In this document: one piece after another, positions 8,826 through 17,724 of the stretch
Numbering within the stretch: position 1 is the first letter of the stretch
How the letters are laid out: each line of letters begins with the position of its first letter
NCBI RefSeq assembly: GCF_002877365.1
Contig: NZ_MCWZ01000282.1
Span: 1 to 64,000 of the forward strand
DNA from: Vibrio sp. 10N.261.55.A7
GTDB lineage: Bacteria; Pseudomonadota; Gammaproteobacteria; Enterobacterales; Vibrionaceae
Reading direction: 5' to 3'
Length of the DNA: 64,000 nucleotides
Notes under the pieces: generated by a model
What the model was told of the DNA's origin: nothing
Databases searched by the model: none
The model's input: the letters and a program-made list of their open reading frames with translations, nothing else
Translations under genes and position numbers: made by a program

Positions 8826-8847
8826 AGTCTTCAAGGAACCAAGTCCG

Positions 8848-8908
8848 TTCATTTAAGGCTGCTGGGATATCAGGCTAACGCCCATAGATGTTCTCAGTGG
8901 TAAATGAA
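8848..8908 (+). promoter_or_regulatory. Nested hairpin in the deoC leader
   Basis: Nested pairing was found by hand: TTCATTTA (8848-8855) with TAAATGAA (8901-8908); CTGGGA (8862-8867) with TCTCAG (8892-8897, one G-U); TATC (8868-8871) with GATG (8887-8890, one wobble, T8891 bulged); and an apical GGC-TAAC-GCC (8873-8882). The structure ends 26 bases before the deoC start and 15-16 bases before its GGAG ribosome binding site. It could be a regulatory RNA leader or, at DNA level, an operator. No known riboswitch class was recognised. Confidence 0.45.
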
Positions 8909-8933
8909 TTGAATATATTGATCGGAGATAGAA

Positions 8934-9710
8934 ATGAGCGATTTAAAAGCAGCAGCACTACGCGCACTTAAATTAATGGACCTTACAACACTGAACGACG
9001 ATGACACTGATGAAAAAGTCATTTCACTGTGTCGTGATGCAAAAACCGCAGTAGGCAATACAGCTGCAATTTGTATTTACCCTCGTTTTGTTCCAATTGC
9101 GAAGAAAACACTTCGTGAGCAAGGCACTCCAGAAGTTCGTATTGCGACTGTCACTAACTTCCCACACGGTAATGATGATGTTGCTATTGCAGTCGCTGAA
9201 ACGAAAGCTGCGGTTGCTTATGGCGCTGATGAAGTGGATGTTGTGTTCCCATACCGAGCTTTGATCGCCGGAAATGAAGAAGTGGGTTTTGAGCTTGTTA
9301 AGCAATGTAAACAAGCGTGTGGTGACATTCTTCTTAAAGTCATCATTGAAACAGGCGAACTGAAAGAAGAAGCGCTGATTAAAAAAGCATCTCAAATCTG
9401 TATTGAAGCCGGTGCTGATTTCATTAAAACATCAACGGGTAAAGTGCCTGTAAACGCAACACCAGAATACGCACGAATGATGCTTGAAGTTATCCGTGAC
9501 ATGGGCGTAGCGAAAACAGTTGGATTTAAGCCAGCGGGTGGTGTTCGTACTGCTGAAGATGCTCAAGCTTACCTAGGTATGGCAGACGAGCTACTTGGCT
9601 CGGACTGGGCTGATAACATGCACTACCGTTTTGGTGCTTCAAGCCTACTGACTAACCTATTAAATACATTAGAAGTTACAGACGAGACTGCTGATCCAGC
9701 AGCCTACTAA
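8934..9710 (+). CDS. deoC: Deoxyribose-phosphate aldolase
   Basis: Class I aldolase cleaving 2-deoxyribose-5-phosphate to glyceraldehyde-3-phosphate and acetaldehyde, the last step of deoxynucleoside breakdown. 258 aa against 259 in E. coli. The Schiff-base lysine is Lys165 in FIKTSTGK, the second active-site lysine is Lys199 in [10 protein letters not shown], and Asp102 lies in [11 protein letters not shown] 8934 has GGAGA upstream. It is the first gene of deoC-deoA-deoB-deoD, though 247 bp with a stem-loop separate it from deoA. Confidence 0.97.
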   Translation: MSDLKAAALRALKLMDLTTLNDDDTDEKVISLCRDAKTAVGNTAAICIYPRFVPIAKKTLREQGTPEVRIATVTNFPHGNDDVAIAVAETKAAVAYGADEVDVVFPYRALIAGNEEVGFELVKQCKQACGDILLKVIIETGELKEEALIKKASQICIEAGADFIKTSTGKVPVNATPEYARMMLEVIRDMGVAKTVGFKPAGGVRTAEDAQAYLGMADELLGSDWADNMHYRFGASSLLTNLLNTLEVTDETADPAAY

Positions 9711-9882
9711 CATACCCGTCAAATTTGACGCTGCAGTATTGTGACCTCGTAAGTTCAGCCTAATCAAAGAGCTTGTATAGGCTTGTTAGGATTGAACTTC
9801 GATTTTCTTCAAGAAAACGGTCAACGGGCTGCGGCAGCAATTGTCTCGAGTATGACTCATAAAAAATAACGTCTGAATTAAT

Positions 9883-9910
9883 TTAGGGTGGTGAAGCATC
9901 ACCCTAATTT
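9883..9910 (+). other. Stem-loop between deoC and deoA
   Basis: TTAGGGTGGTG (9883-9893) pairs with CATCACCCTAA (9897-9907) over a 3-base loop, with one G-U pair; only TTT then ACC follow. It may act as a partial terminator or an RNA-processing or stability element that uncouples deoC from deoA. The rest of the 247-bp gap holds no gene; GGGAGG precedes the deoA ATG. Confidence 0.6.
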
Positions 9911-9957
9911 ACCTCTTTACCTGACAACCATCGCTCACATGAGCATGGGAGGATCTA

Positions 9958-11286
9958 ATGTACTTACCTCAAGAAATCATCCGAAAAAAACGTGATAACG
10001 AAGTCCTGTCCGCAGAAGAAATTAACTTCTTTATTCAAGGTGTTGCCAAAAATACCGTCTCTGAAGGTCAAATAGCCGCCTTTGCCATGGCGATTTTCTT
10101 TAATGAAATGACGATGCCTGAACGAATTGCCCTTACCTGTGCAATGCGTGATTCTGGCATGGTTATCGACTGGGACCATATGAACTTTGAAGGCCCAATT
10201 GTTGATAAGCACTCAACCGGTGGTGTAGGGGATGTAACCTCTCTCATGCTAGGCCCAATGGTGGCTGCGTGTGGTGGGTTTGTTCCTATGATCTCAGGCC
10301 GTGGTTTAGGCCATACTGGTGGAACGCTTGATAAGCTAGAGGCCATCCCGGGCTATAACATTACTCCAACTAATGATGTGTTTGGTCAGGTGACGAAAGA
10401 CGCCGGTGTTGCGATTATTGGTCAAACGGGCGACCTTGCACCAGCCGATAAGCGTGTCTATGCCACTCGAGATATTACGGCTACCGTTGATAACATCTCA
10501 TTGATCACCGCTTCCATTTTATCGAAGAAACTCGCCGCAGGTTTAGACTCTCTAGTGATGGACGTGAAAGTAGGCTCTGGCGCATTTATGCCAACCTATG
10601 AAGCGTCTGAAGAGTTGGCTAAGTCTATTGTTGCTGTGGCTAACGGCGCTGGCACAAAGACAACGGCTATTTTAACGGATATGAACCAAGTACTTGCTTC
10701 TTCGGCGGGTAATGCGGTGGAAGTTCGCGAAGCGGTTCAATTCCTAACGGGCGAATATCGCAACCCTCGTTTATTGAATATTACCTTGGCGTCATGCGCA
10801 GAAATGCTGGTGTTGGGCAACTTAGCGAAAGACTCTGATGAGGCTAGAGTGAAGTTGATGGAAGTCCTTGATAACGGCAAAGCTGCGGAGTGTTTCGGAA
10901 AAATGGTTACCGGCCTTGGTGGACCTGAAGATTTTGTACAAAACTATAATAACTACTTAGAAAAAGCAGACATTATTAAACCTGTTTACGCTCAGGAAAC
11001 TGGCGTTATCTCTGCAATGGATACTCGTGCGATCGGAATGGCTGTGGTTGGAATGGGCGGTGGACGCCGTGTTGCAACCGATACGATCGATTACGCAGTA
11101 GGGTTTGATAACTTTATTCGACTTGGTGAGGTAGCGTCAGAGGACAAACCGCTGGCTGTTATCCACGCTCGCAATGAAGAGCAATGGCAAGAGGCCGCAA
11201 ATGCACTACGAAGTGCCATCACTGTTGGCGGAGACTATCAACCGACTCCAGATGTATATCGTCAGATCCGTTCGGAAGATGTATAA
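9958..11286 (+). CDS. deoA: Thymidine phosphorylase
   Basis: 442-aa enzyme converting thymidine and phosphate to thymine and 2-deoxyribose-1-phosphate. It belongs to the nucleoside phosphorylase-II family. The signature region [16 protein letters not shown] (residues about 115-130) and the phosphate-binding KHSTGGVGD (near 84) are intact. [12 protein letters not shown] and the C-terminal alpha/beta domain (GMGGGRR) follow. Length equals the E. coli enzyme (440 aa). It is the second gene of the deo operon, 48 bp before deoB. Confidence 0.97.
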   Translation: MYLPQEIIRKKRDNEVLSAEEINFFIQGVAKNTVSEGQIAAFAMAIFFNEMTMPERIALTCAMRDSGMVIDWDHMNFEGPIVDKHSTGGVGDVTSLMLGPMVAACGGFVPMISGRGLGHTGGTLDKLEAIPGYNITPTNDVFGQVTKDAGVAIIGQTGDLAPADKRVYATRDITATVDNISLITASILSKKLAAGLDSLVMDVKVGSGAFMPTYEASEELAKSIVAVANGAGTKTTAILTDMNQVLASSAGNAVEVREAVQFLTGEYRNPRLLNITLASCAEMLVLGNLAKDSDEARVKLMEVLDNGKAAECFGKMVTGLGGPEDFVQNYNNYLEKADIIKPVYAQETGVISAMDTRAIGMAVVGMGGGRRVATDTIDYAVGFDNFIRLGEVASEDKPLAVIHARNEEQWQEAANALRSAITVGGDYQPTPDVYRQIRSEDV

Positions 11287-11334
11287 GCTGGTAAATCGCT
11301 TTTAATCTAATAAAAGCAAAGAATTGGTGAGAAA

Positions 11335-12555
11335 ATGAAACGAGCAATTATTTTAGTATTAGATTCATTCGGTATTGGTGAAACTGCTGATGCCGACAAA
11401 TTTGGTGACGTTGGCGCAGATACGATGGGTCACATTGCTGAACAGTGCAGCAAAGGTTTGGCGAACAATGCTGAGCGTAATGGCCCTTTAAAACTGCCTA
11501 ACTTATCAAAGCTTGGCTTTGCGATGGCGCATAAAGAGTCAACGGGTCAGTTTGCTGCTGGCCTTGAAGGTAATGTCGACGTGATCGGGGCTTATGGCCA
11601 TGCCGCTGAGCTGTCTTCTGGTAAAGATACTCCTTCTGGGCACTGGGAAATTGCGGGTGTTCCCGTCCTATTTGATTGGGGTTACTTTACAGATAAAGAG
11701 AACAGCTTCCCAACCGAGTTAACGGATCGTATTTTGAAGCGTGCCGGTCTGTCTGGATTCTTAGGAAACTGCCATGCGTCAGGCACACAGGTTCTTGATG
11801 ATCTGGGTGAAGAGCACATGAAGACAGGTCTTCCTATTTTCTATACATCGGGTGATTCTGTTTTCCAAATCGCATGTCACGAAGAGACCTTCGGACTTGA
11901 TAACTTATTAGAGCTTTGCCAAATCGCACGTGAAGAGCTTGGTGACTACAATATTGGTCGTGTTATCGCACGTCCATTCGTTGGCGCTAAAGCGGGTGAG
12001 TTTGCTCGTACGGGCAACCGTCGTGATTTGTCGGTAGAGCCGCCGTCAGCAACCGTATTGCAAAAGTTGGTTGATGAAAAAGGTGGTCAAGTACACTCAA
12101 TAGGTAAGATTTCAGACATCTATGCTGGCTGTGGGATCACGAAGAAGACCAAAGCGACAGGCATTCCAGATCTGTTCGAAGCAACCAAAGAAGCGATCAA
12201 AGAAGCGGGCGATAACACCATTGTGTTCACTAACTTCGTTGATTTTGACTCGGCTTATGGGCATCGCCGTGATGTTGCGGGTTATGCGGCAGCGCTGGAG
12301 TATTTCGACGGTCGAGTGAATGAAGTGATCGAGCTAATGGAAGAAGATGACGTACTGATTCTTACAGCTGACCACGGTTGTGACCCAACCTGGCCGGGCA
12401 GTGATCATACGCGTGAACACATTCCTGTCATTGTTTATGGTCAAAATGTACCTGCAGGTTCATTGGGCTTACGTGACACGTTTGCAGACATTGGTCAAAG
12501 CCTCGCGACGTATTTCGGTACTTCTCCAATGGAGTACGGTAAGAGCTTTTTGTAA
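11335..12555 (+). CDS. deoB: Phosphopentomutase
   Basis: 406-aa alkaline-phosphatase-superfamily mutase interconverting (deoxy)ribose-1-phosphate and -5-phosphate, linking the DeoA and DeoD products to DeoC. The N-terminal metal motif [22 protein letters not shown] near residue 95, and the C-terminal [19 protein letters not shown] block carry the Mn ligands. Length matches E. coli (407 aa). Start ATG 11335 has GGTGAG upstream. It is followed by a perfect intercistronic hairpin and deoD. Confidence 0.97.
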   Translation: MKRAIILVLDSFGIGETADADKFGDVGADTMGHIAEQCSKGLANNAERNGPLKLPNLSKLGFAMAHKESTGQFAAGLEGNVDVIGAYGHAAELSSGKDTPSGHWEIAGVPVLFDWGYFTDKENSFPTELTDRILKRAGLSGFLGNCHASGTQVLDDLGEEHMKTGLPIFYTSGDSVFQIACHEETFGLDNLLELCQIAREELGDYNIGRVIARPFVGAKAGEFARTGNRRDLSVEPPSATVLQKLVDEKGGQVHSIGKISDIYAGCGITKKTKATGIPDLFEATKEAIKEAGDNTIVFTNFVDFDSAYGHRRDVAGYAAALEYFDGRVNEVIELMEEDDVLILTADHGCDPTWPGSDHTREHIPVIVYGQNVPAGSLGLRDTFADIGQSLATYFGTSPMEYGKSFL

Positions 12556-12565
12556 TTTCATGTTC

Positions 12566-12590
12566 AGGCCTAAAAGGTGCTTTTAGGCCT
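12566..12590 (+). other. Perfect hairpin between deoB and deoD
   Basis: AGGCCTAAAAG (12566-12576) and CTTTTAGGCCT (12580-12590) form an 11-bp perfect stem with a 3-base loop, without a T-run. It lies 11 bp after deoB and 19 bp before the deoD start. Likely roles are mRNA stability or fine tuning of deoD expression. Confidence 0.65.
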
Positions 12591-12609
12591 ACGTAAGAAG
12601 GAATAAATA

Positions 12610-13329
12610 ATGGCAACTCCACACATTAATGCCGAGAACGGCGCCTTTTCTGACGTTGTTTTAATGCCGGGTGATCCGCTACGCGCTAAGTACATTGCTG
12701 ATACGTTTCTAGATGATGCCGTTCAGGTTTGTGATGTTCGCAACATGTACGGTTACACTGGCACGTATAAAGGTCGCAGAATTTCGGTGATGGGCCACGG
12801 TATGGGTATCCCATCTTGCTCGATTTATGTCACTGAGCTGATCAAAGATTTTGGTGTGAAGAAAATTATCCGTGTTGGTAGCTGTGGTGCGGTCAGTGAA
12901 GATATCAAGCTACGCGATGTTGTGATTGGCATGGGCGCTTGTACTGACTCTAAAGTAAACCGAATTCGCTTTAAGGATCATGACTTTGCTGCTATTGCTG
13001 ACTACAAGATGGTACGTGCAGCGGAAGACGCAGCAAAAGCGCGTGGTATCGAGGTGAAAGTAGGTAACCTATTCTCTGCTGAATTGTTTTATACACCCGA
13101 TCCAGACATGTTTGATGTGATGGATAAGTACGGCATTGTTGGTGTAGAGATGGAAGCGGCAGGTATCTATGGTGTGGCGGCTGAGTACGGCGCGAAAGCA
13201 CTGGCTATTTGTACGGTTTCTGATCATATCAAGACCGGTGAGCAAACCACCTCAGATGAGCGTGCAACGACGTTTAATGAAATGATGGAAATTGCATTGG
13301 ACTCTGTTTTGCTTGGTGACGAAGAGTAA
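12610..13329 (+). CDS. deoD: Purine-nucleoside phosphorylase
   Basis: 239-aa hexameric PNP that splits purine (deoxy)nucleosides into base and (deoxy)ribose-1-phosphate. The opening [12 protein letters not shown], the phosphate-binding [20 protein letters not shown] near residue 87, [10 protein letters not shown] near 178 and the catalytic SDH in [12 protein letters not shown] are all present. Length equals the E. coli enzyme. It is the last gene of the deo operon, followed by a bidirectional terminator. Confidence 0.97.
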   Translation: MATPHINAENGAFSDVVLMPGDPLRAKYIADTFLDDAVQVCDVRNMYGYTGTYKGRRISVMGHGMGIPSCSIYVTELIKDFGVKKIIRVGSCGAVSEDIKLRDVVIGMGACTDSKVNRIRFKDHDFAAIADYKMVRAAEDAAKARGIEVKVGNLFSAELFYTPDPDMFDVMDKYGIVGVEMEAAGIYGVAAEYGAKALAICTVSDHIKTGEQTTSDERATTFNEMMEIALDSVLLGDEE

Positions 13330-13365
13330 CACTCGCCTTCATAGGTGCTCCTATTCCCCCTAAAA

Positions 13366-13397
13366 AACAAAACCTCAGCTTAGTCTGAGGTTTTGTT
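13366..13397. terminator. Bidirectional terminator, deoD / ytjB
   Basis: AACAAAACCTCAG (13366-13378) and CTGAGGTTTTGTT (13385-13397) form a 13-bp perfect stem with a 6-base loop. A-rich and T-rich flanks let it serve both the deo operon and the convergent gene. Confidence 0.9.
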
Positions 13398-13413
13398 GCT
13401 TTGAGGCTAAAGA

Positions 13414-14016
13414 TCAGTTGTCTTTAAGTAGTAGGTTCTCACCCTTATTCTTGCGTTTTTTACGAATCAGTAAAGGCATTAAAACCCCACCGATGAAGGC
13501 CATGAAAATCATGGTGTACATATAGTGATCGCTCTTTCGATAGTGATGATCAGAAATCGCGGTGACTCGCCCAGTTTCAAACGTTATTCTCACAAACCCA
13601 ATGATGCTGGAATCATGCATGACAGGCTCAACCAATTGTTGTCGACCGATCCGAGCCGTCGATAGTGGTGTATCGATACCTAGAACTTCTCTTGCCGTTA
13701 GCGATTCATCGCTTCCCGCAAGCTTCACTCCCTCTGTATTATAAACCGTTGCGTCAAAGACCAGAGCGTTGTGTGCCAGCTGATTAGCCAGCATCAATAG
13801 TCTTTCTTGATCCTGTTGAAGAATCATTTCTGCCGCTGAAAGAGACGCTTGAGAGATTAGTATTTTAGTCAGTGTCTCAAGTTGGTTATGTTGAATGCGT
13901 TCATTGCCTTTACTGATTTTGACACTGTTAATAGCAATGACAGCAACCATGGCGAGCAACGTTAAAACAGCAACCACTTTAATCGCTATTCGAAATGAAA
14001 ATAATGACTGATTCAT
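13414..14016 (-). CDS. ytjB: YtjB/Smp-family membrane protein
   Basis: 200-aa protein with an N-terminal transmembrane helix (VVAVLTLLAMVAVIAI), a periplasmic region of about 125 residues with a PAS/Cache-like look, a second membrane helix (YTMIFMAFIGGVLMPLLI) and a basic cytoplasmic tail. It is divergent from serB, the arrangement of smp(ytjB)-serB in E. coli, and this synteny is the main reason for the name. Start ATG 14016 (minus) was chosen for the AGGAAT ribosome binding site and because upstream codons lack the family start. No enzymatic function is known. Confidence 0.85.
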   Translation of the reverse strand: MNQSLFSFRIAIKVVAVLTLLAMVAVIAINSVKISKGNERIQHNQLETLTKILISQASLSAAEMILQQDQERLLMLANQLAHNALVFDATVYNTEGVKLAGSDESLTAREVLGIDTPLSTARIGRQQLVEPVMHDSSIIGFVRITFETGRVTAISDHHYRKSDHYMYTMIFMAFIGGVLMPLLIRKKRKNKGENLLLKDN

Positions 14017-14117
14017 GGTATTCCTACTCAGAATTATTTTGCTTTCGTTCATATTGATGCTTGCGTTTTTAAATTGCAATAGGTTAACGTTGTGGAGTTA
14101 TTTCAAGGATTACAAAC

Positions 14118-15098
14118 ATGGACACGTTAAAGAAACTCTCAATAAGAAAACACACCTCATTATTAACCCGATTACCCGAAACCCTCAGTGCTCAACAGCA
14201 TGAGAAAAAGAAAGCGAATTGGATCGTATTTTCTGAGCACCTGTATTCTCAACAGTTTGAAGATATTGATGCCTACACGGGCACGTATACCCCTATCTTA
14301 GAGACATGGAAAGTAGGCCACTACGAAGTGGCTTTGATGTCAGGGAAGTTAACGGAAGCCCATATAGAGATAGTCAAAGCACTGGGGCTAGATTACGCAA
14401 GCTTAGATGAAGTCCCAGACCTTTCAAAGCCTGGACTGATCGTGATGGATATGGACTCCACCGCTATTCAGATTGAGTGCATTGATGAGATAGCTAAGTT
14501 AGCAGGCGTCGGAGAGGAAGTTGCTGAGGTAACAGAACGTGCGATGCAAGGTGAATTGGATTTCGAGCAAAGCCTTCGTCAAAGAGTGGCAAAGCTAGCG
14601 GGCGCTGACGAATCGATACTTGAGGCTGTGCGCAGCGAACTCCCCTTCATGCCGGATTTAAAAGAACTGGTCAGTACGCTTAATACGATGGGCTGGAAGA
14701 CGGCTATCGCTTCAGGTGGGTTCACTTACTTCTCTGATTATTTGAAAGAGGAGTTAAACCTACATCATGCTCAATCGAATACACTTGAAATTATCGATGG
14801 GAAGCTCACGGGCAAAGTGCTCGGGGACGTTGTTTCAGCGCAGACTAAGGCCGATATTCTATTTGAATTAGCCGAAAAGTACGACATTGAACAGCACAAT
14901 ACCGTTGCAGTGGGAGATGGTGCGAATGATCTCGTCATGATGAACGCGGCTGGGCTAGGCATCGCTTATCATGCAAAACCTAAAGTTGAACAGCAAGCTC
15001 AGTCAGCAGTGCGATTTTCTGGGTTAGGAGGCGTGCTTTGTATTCTTTCGGCCGGTTTAGTTAAGCAGCAGAAGCTGAGCTGGAAAGCGCAACCTTAA
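14118..15098 (+). CDS. serB: Phosphoserine phosphatase
   Basis: 326-aa HAD-superfamily enzyme making L-serine from phosphoserine. The catalytic nucleophile motif DMDST begins at Asp111, followed by the substrate-specific IECIDEIA. ASGGFTYFS and the Mg-binding GDGANDLVMM complete the HAD core. The N-terminal 100 residues correspond to the regulatory, ACT-like part of long SerB proteins such as E. coli (322 aa). ATG 14118 has AAGGA 9 bases upstream. It is divergent from ytjB, and a hairpin follows. Confidence 0.96.
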   Translation: MDTLKKLSIRKHTSLLTRLPETLSAQQHEKKKANWIVFSEHLYSQQFEDIDAYTGTYTPILETWKVGHYEVALMSGKLTEAHIEIVKALGLDYASLDEVPDLSKPGLIVMDMDSTAIQIECIDEIAKLAGVGEEVAEVTERAMQGELDFEQSLRQRVAKLAGADESILEAVRSELPFMPDLKELVSTLNTMGWKTAIASGGFTYFSDYLKEELNLHHAQSNTLEIIDGKLTGKVLGDVVSAQTKADILFELAEKYDIEQHNTVAVGDGANDLVMMNAAGLGIAYHAKPKVEQQAQSAVRFSGLGGVLCILSAGLVKQQKLSWKAQP

Positions 15099-15175
15099 CG
15101 CGCAACCATAACGCGAAAGGTATCAAATATCCCCCTCAAAGAAATGGCTCAATCAGGCTATACATAATAAATAAA

Positions 15176-15210
15176 GGCGAGAAACTGTTGTTGGTTCTCG
15201 CCATTATTTT
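15176..15210. terminator. Terminator between convergent serB and PilZ gene
   Basis: GGCGAGAA (15176-15183) pairs with TTCTCGCC (15195-15202), followed by ATTATTTT on the plus strand. Its T-rich tail overlaps the last codons of the minus-strand PilZ gene. Confidence 0.75.
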
Positions 15211-17549
15211 GTTAGTTCCAGTCTCACCAATACTTCATCTGTGATATCGACAATTTCTCCGTAACCCACCGTGGAACTTATCTCTTTTTCAAGGCTTCTG
15301 GCCTGATGCATGCTGATTTGCGTCAGCTCTTCTATATCGGCTTTGAGTAAATTGGTCAGTGGTTCAAAGATCGGTGCCCCTGATACTCGTAAGACATAGA
15401 AATCTCCAACACTCATTGCTTTCTTTATAAAGATGAGCCTTTCTTTGATGTTCTCAAAATCACTGCTTAACTTGGTTTGCAGTGATTGGATTCGATTCCC
15501 AAAAATTAGGGCTGAAATGTAGATCTCATGATACTGAGGCTCAGCACCTTCTAACCGTTTCATTGGCACCGAAAGTAGGGTATTCATTCTGCCTTTGTAA
15601 ATCGGCTCAAGTGAGAACTGTTTTTCGATTCCCAATCTTGCCATCAATACCATGTGAGCTGGCAGCGGGTAGTTAACACCGATCACCATGGGTACTAATG
15701 ACCCTTTGATCTTTTCAATGAAGACCGGGTTACTCACCATTTTGTCGAGCAGAATGTTGTGGAGCCCTTCTAACAGCTCATTACTCGGGAGTAATTCTTT
15801 CTTCTGAGGCAATTTTTGCTGATTGTGTTTGATTAAACGATCAAAGAACGAAATGGTTCTATAACTAGCTGGTGATTCATCAATACTCATTTGAACCGTT
15901 TGATTGTCGGCCCCGACTCGTATCACCTTGTATGGCACTTCGGTTAAAGGCAAAGACTTGTCGTACAGCTGCAGCTCCCTCAGGTGGATACTGCACGCTT
16001 CTTCTGCTTTTAGAGCATTTGGGTTATCGAGCTTGATGCTTAAGCCATGCTTTGAAAGATCTAATGTGGATCCGGTATACACATTGCCTGAAATTGTTTT
16101 GAGTTCAATTGGTGATTTGAATTGATAACGTGGCTCTTTACGACGGGATTTTGCATCAAAATAGATCGATGTCGGGTTGCCGATCACTTGACGAGTATGA
16201 CGGAAGCGATTGAGTGTCTTACTTGGCAGTTTTGGTTTCTCGGTAAAAAGATAATCGGCTGCCGAGTCGGTATCGGCGATCTCTTGCAAAATACCACAAT
16301 GTGAGAGTGCTTTGGTATCGATCCCTAGTTCACTGGCATGCTGTGCCAGCTGTTGACACTCAGGATCGGATAACTCAAAAACGGAGATCTTAAAAGCTTT
16401 CCAGCTCTTTCGCCTCGCTCCAACGTGCCAAAATAGCTGACGTTCTTCTCTTTTGGCTTCAGGCATGAGCATTGAGAAGAATAGCTTTTTGTCGTCATGG
16501 TCGTGGGTAAACGAATAGATCGTATTGCTGCTGCCACGCACTCCCGCGGTAGCGAGCAAAGAAATGCGTTGCTCATGGAAAAGAGAACCCAAAGCCTGTT
16601 GGTTTCGCTCATCTTGCCAGTAGTTCCAGATTGGCAGATTGTTTTCCGTCATCAGTACGAGCTTGAGCTCACTGCCACTAAAAAAAAGCGGGAGGTTACA
16701 GGTGTGTTTTAAGTAAGTATGTTCGTAGCCACGAGTTCTTGCTCGTATGATCTTATCTTGGTTATCGTGTCGAATCTTTTGCGAACTGCTTTGCAGAGAC
16801 TCTTCGATCAGTTCATTGACGACATTGGATTCTGATATTTTAAGCGCTCGAATGAATTTTACGGCGTCATTTTCATAACTGTCATCGATACCGACGATGC
16901 GGTAATTAACCGCTTGATGTATGCCTTCAACTTCCGATGTTTTTTGTAGCTCAACGAACGATACGGAGATCATCTCGCCCAATTTATAATTGAAGGCCGT
17001 TGGCACCTTGAATTTAGCGCCAGAAGGGGAGAGGTCAATACTAACCGCGTGAACCAGTTGTTTACTCTGTAGGGTAATCTCGACTTGAGAGTACACTTTT
17101 AACCGGTTTTCTTGCCGTTTTAGATCGTATCCAAGCGTGATGGGCTCAACGTGAAATGGACTGCTTTCTTCAGAGATCTCTTTCTGGGTTGCGATGCCAT
17201 TTTTCTTCATCACCCTGAAATTGTTCTTCGTGTTGATTAAGGCTTCCCACATGCCCTCTGTATAGCCATTATATTTTTTGAAGTTCTTGTGGTAAGCATT
17301 AAAGGCCACATCATCTAGCCAGTGCTTAAGGCCATCAAGTTCATACTCACGGCACTCTCCTTGAACACGGCCTCGTAAGTCGATTGGCTTTGTGCAAGGT
17401 GCCATGACTCGATTTAATTCCATCTTGACTAAGAGTTTTGCCGACGGGGCTTCGCCTTCTGTCATTTGAGATAAAAGGTAGTCAAAATCCTCCGAATGGA
17501 AAGCGGGGATAAGTCTCTCTGCGATAGATAGAATTTCAGATTGCTGCAT
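15204..17549 (-). CDS. plzC: Tandem PilZ-domain c-di-GMP receptor (PlzC type)
   Basis: Large 781-aa cytoplasmic protein without signal peptide or clear membrane helices. The C-terminal half has a canonical PilZ motif: R470-x3-R474, then D497-x-S-x-x-G502. A second complete set is seen in the N-terminal half: R145-x3-R149 and D172-x-S-x-x-G177. The position between serB and radA equals that of V. cholerae VC2344 (plzC), whose product was reported to bind c-di-GMP. The downstream output is not evident; no enzymatic domain was seen. It is divergent from radA with a 175-bp shared promoter region. Confidence 0.88.
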   Translation of the reverse strand: MQQSEILSIAERLIPAFHSEDFDYLLSQMTEGEAPSAKLLVKMELNRVMAPCTKPIDLRGRVQGECREYELDGLKHWLDDVAFNAYHKNFKKYNGYTEGMWEALINTKNNFRVMKKNGIATQKEISEESSPFHVEPITLGYDLKRQENRLKVYSQVEITLQSKQLVHAVSIDLSPSGAKFKVPTAFNYKLGEMISVSFVELQKTSEVEGIHQAVNYRIVGIDDSYENDAVKFIRALKISESNVVNELIEESLQSSSQKIRHDNQDKIIRARTRGYEHTYLKHTCNLPLFFSGSELKLVLMTENNLPIWNYWQDERNQQALGSLFHEQRISLLATAGVRGSSNTIYSFTHDHDDKKLFFSMLMPEAKREERQLFWHVGARRKSWKAFKISVFELSDPECQQLAQHASELGIDTKALSHCGILQEIADTDSAADYLFTEKPKLPSKTLNRFRHTRQVIGNPTSIYFDAKSRRKEPRYQFKSPIELKTISGNVYTGSTLDLSKHGLSIKLDNPNALKAEEACSIHLRELQLYDKSLPLTEVPYKVIRVGADNQTVQMSIDESPASYRTISFFDRLIKHNQQKLPQKKELLPSNELLEGLHNILLDKMVSNPVFIEKIKGSLVPMVIGVNYPLPAHMVLMARLGIEKQFSLEPIYKGRMNTLLSVPMKRLEGAEPQYHEIYISALIFGNRIQSLQTKLSSDFENIKERLIFIKKAMSVGDFYVLRVSGAPIFEPLTNLLKADIEELTQISMHQARSLEKEISSTVGYGEIVDITDEVLVRLELTK

Positions 17550-17724
17550 AGTTTTCTGTTAGAGTAGTCCGTTACATTAACATCGGCGGGCTTGCCTTGA
17601 TCTTTAACCGAATGTTAACGCTCTAAGTGACTGAATGGTATATATCACCGTTTTATGAGTCACGCTATTTTAATAACGCACCTAATTACGTGCTTATTTA
17701 TACAGTTTAGTAAATTGAGGAAAC

